DNA of 7,249 nt from JAVVPL01 sp036655775. Lineage in GTDB: Bacteria; Bacteroidota; Bacteroidia; Bacteroidales; P3. The stretch spans positions 1 to 7,249 of the forward strand of contig JAVVPL010000087.1 in NCBI GenBank assembly GCA_036655775.1. Reading direction: 5' to 3'. Positions 6,577 to 7,249 of this stretch are shown piece after piece (position 1 is the stretch's first letter; every line of letters starts with the position of its first letter). The notes beneath the pieces were generated by a model. That model searched no databases and had not been told where the DNA came from. It saw only the letters and a program-made list of their open reading frames with translations. A program made the position numbers and the translations under genes.

Positions 6577-7249
6577 TTATATTTGTGCATATTTAGCTTT
6601 TCTTTTTTCCCATTGTTGTTTGGCATACGCTTGCATATCCTCTACAGTATCTTTTTCGTCTACGATTTCCAATCCAAGCATAAATTCCACTACATCTTCG
6701 GTGGTCACAACTCCTTCAAAACTACCATACTCATCTACAATAAGAACTATTTGTTCTTTTTGCGTTTGCATTTTTTCCCAAAGGTTACTTAAATATTGCG
6801 TATCGGAAGCAATGAGTATTTCTCTTTTAATTTCACCTAAGGTTAAATCCGACAATCCTTCAGCGAGTTTTTCAAAAACTTTTTGTTTCCGAACATATCC
6901 TGTAATATTTTCAAAATCATCTAGATAAACGGGAATTCGAGAATGTTGAAAATTATTTTTTTGTTCAAAAAACTCCTTACAAGTCATTTTCTCGGAAGCT
7001 GTTGTAACTACAATACGAGGGGTCATCACCTCTCTAGCTCGCATTGTTTTCAATGTAATTACATTTTGTATAGCCTTTGTTTCTTCATCTTGAAAAATCC
7101 CTTCTTCGGCACCAATATTGACCATTGCAGAAACTTCTTCTCTACTAACCGTAACTTCTTTATTATGCGAAGATATTAAACGGGTCAACTGTTCAGACAA
7201 TATAACCAAGGGATAACAAATCCAAATCATTGCTTGAATAATATGGGCT
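6577..7249 (-). CDS. CNNM/DUF21-type transporter with CBS pair (HlyC/CorC-like), C-terminal part, cut by window edge
   Basis: Inner-membrane protein of the CNNM (DUF21) family linked to Mg/Co export. The 223 visible residues stay open to base 7248, so the start and the membrane domain are outside. What remains is the tail of that domain (MIWICYPLVILSEQLTRLIS), then EEVSAMVNIGAEEGIF (38-52), CBS 1 from VMTPRIV (74-80) through SRIPVY (103-108), and CBS 2 ending in IVDEYGSFEGVVTTEDVVE (170-188). The protein ends about 35 residues later with EKDTVEDMQAYAKQQWEKRKAKYAQI and TAA at 6577-6579. There is no C-terminal CorC_HlyC (transporter-associated) domain of about 80 residues. This matches a known short subclass with the LGLEIVDE-D-VEDMQ tail, so I read it as complete at the C-terminus. 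It argues against GldE, the gliding-linked relative that carries the extra domain. Rejoining an earlier methionine (position 7230) as the start is not justified because the frame is open beyond it. Confidence 0.9.
   Translation of the reverse strand, partial: AHIIQAMIWICYPLVILSEQLTRLISSHNKEVTVSREEVSAMVNIGAEEGIFQDEETKAIQNVITLKTMRAREVMTPRIVVTTASEKMTCKEFFEQKNNFQHSRIPVYLDDFENITGYVRKQKVFEKLAEGLSDLTLGEIKREILIASDTQYLSNLWEKMQTQKEQIVLIVDEYGSFEGVVTTEDVVEFMLGLEIVDEKDTVEDMQAYAKQQWEKRKAKYAQI

Noticed and set aside
6560..6928. 122-codon plus-strand open frame
   Set aside because: It lies opposite the CNNM gene, whose CBS motifs are unmistakable; the plus-strand translation is Ser/Phe/Cys-rich with no recognisable motif, typical of an antisense shadow.
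1..7249. Hidden mobile, CRISPR, defence or phage-like system
   Set aside because: I looked for tandem spacers, terminal repeats, transposase or recombinase motifs, tRNA genes and atypical codon use, and found none; the window is compact envelope and housekeeping genes with gaps of at most about 75 bases.

Overview
The window is an AT-rich stretch of a Bacteroidetes (Bacteroidota) chromosome. Every gene lies on the minus strand, so transcription runs from high to low coordinates. The phylum assignment rests on four things. There is a PorT protein, a type IX secretion system (T9SS) component known only from this phylum. Two exact copies of the -7 promoter box (TAnnTTTG form) typical of the Bacteroidetes housekeeping sigma factor lie upstream of genes. 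Shine-Dalgarno sequences are almost absent. A stand-alone heptose kinase and other proteins have Bacteroidetes-type sequences. The species cannot be named. A run of 10 N at 595-604 indicates a draft or metagenome assembly.

Layout in order of transcription (right to left): (1) 7249-6577, the C-terminal part of a CNNM/CBS-pair membrane protein, then rimM (ribosome maturation) 8 bases on, and tsaC (tRNA t6A synthesis) 14 bases further; these three look like one operon. (2) A promoter box at 5404-5411, then hldA (ADP-heptose/LPS core precursor kinase), porT (T9SS) and a large FAD-dependent dehydrogenase (COG2509 type). The porT-dehydrogenase gap is only 6 bases and the hldA-porT gap is 48, so this is probably a second operon. 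(3) A 232-residue conserved-looking protein of unknown function as a likely single gene, ended by a 9-bp inverted repeat. (4) A promoter box at 1245-1252, then rfbA/rmlA (dTDP-glucose synthesis), interrupted only by the assembly gap, and the N-terminal half of a polyprenyl diphosphate synthase that runs off the left edge.

The common theme is the cell envelope: LPS sugar precursors (hldA, rfbA), isoprenoid carrier or quinone precursors (polyprenyl synthase), outer-membrane secretion (porT) and a membrane transporter (CNNM). Two translation-related genes (rimM, tsaC) sit among them. No intergenic space exceeds about 75 bases, and no tRNA, rRNA, CRISPR, insertion sequence, phage or defence genes are visible. 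I see no undescribed multi-gene system here. The points most worth a second look are the unknown 232-aa gene, the mis-sized assembly gap that falsely breaks rfbA, the inverted repeat beside the rfbA promoter, and the hldA-porT-dehydrogenase gene order.
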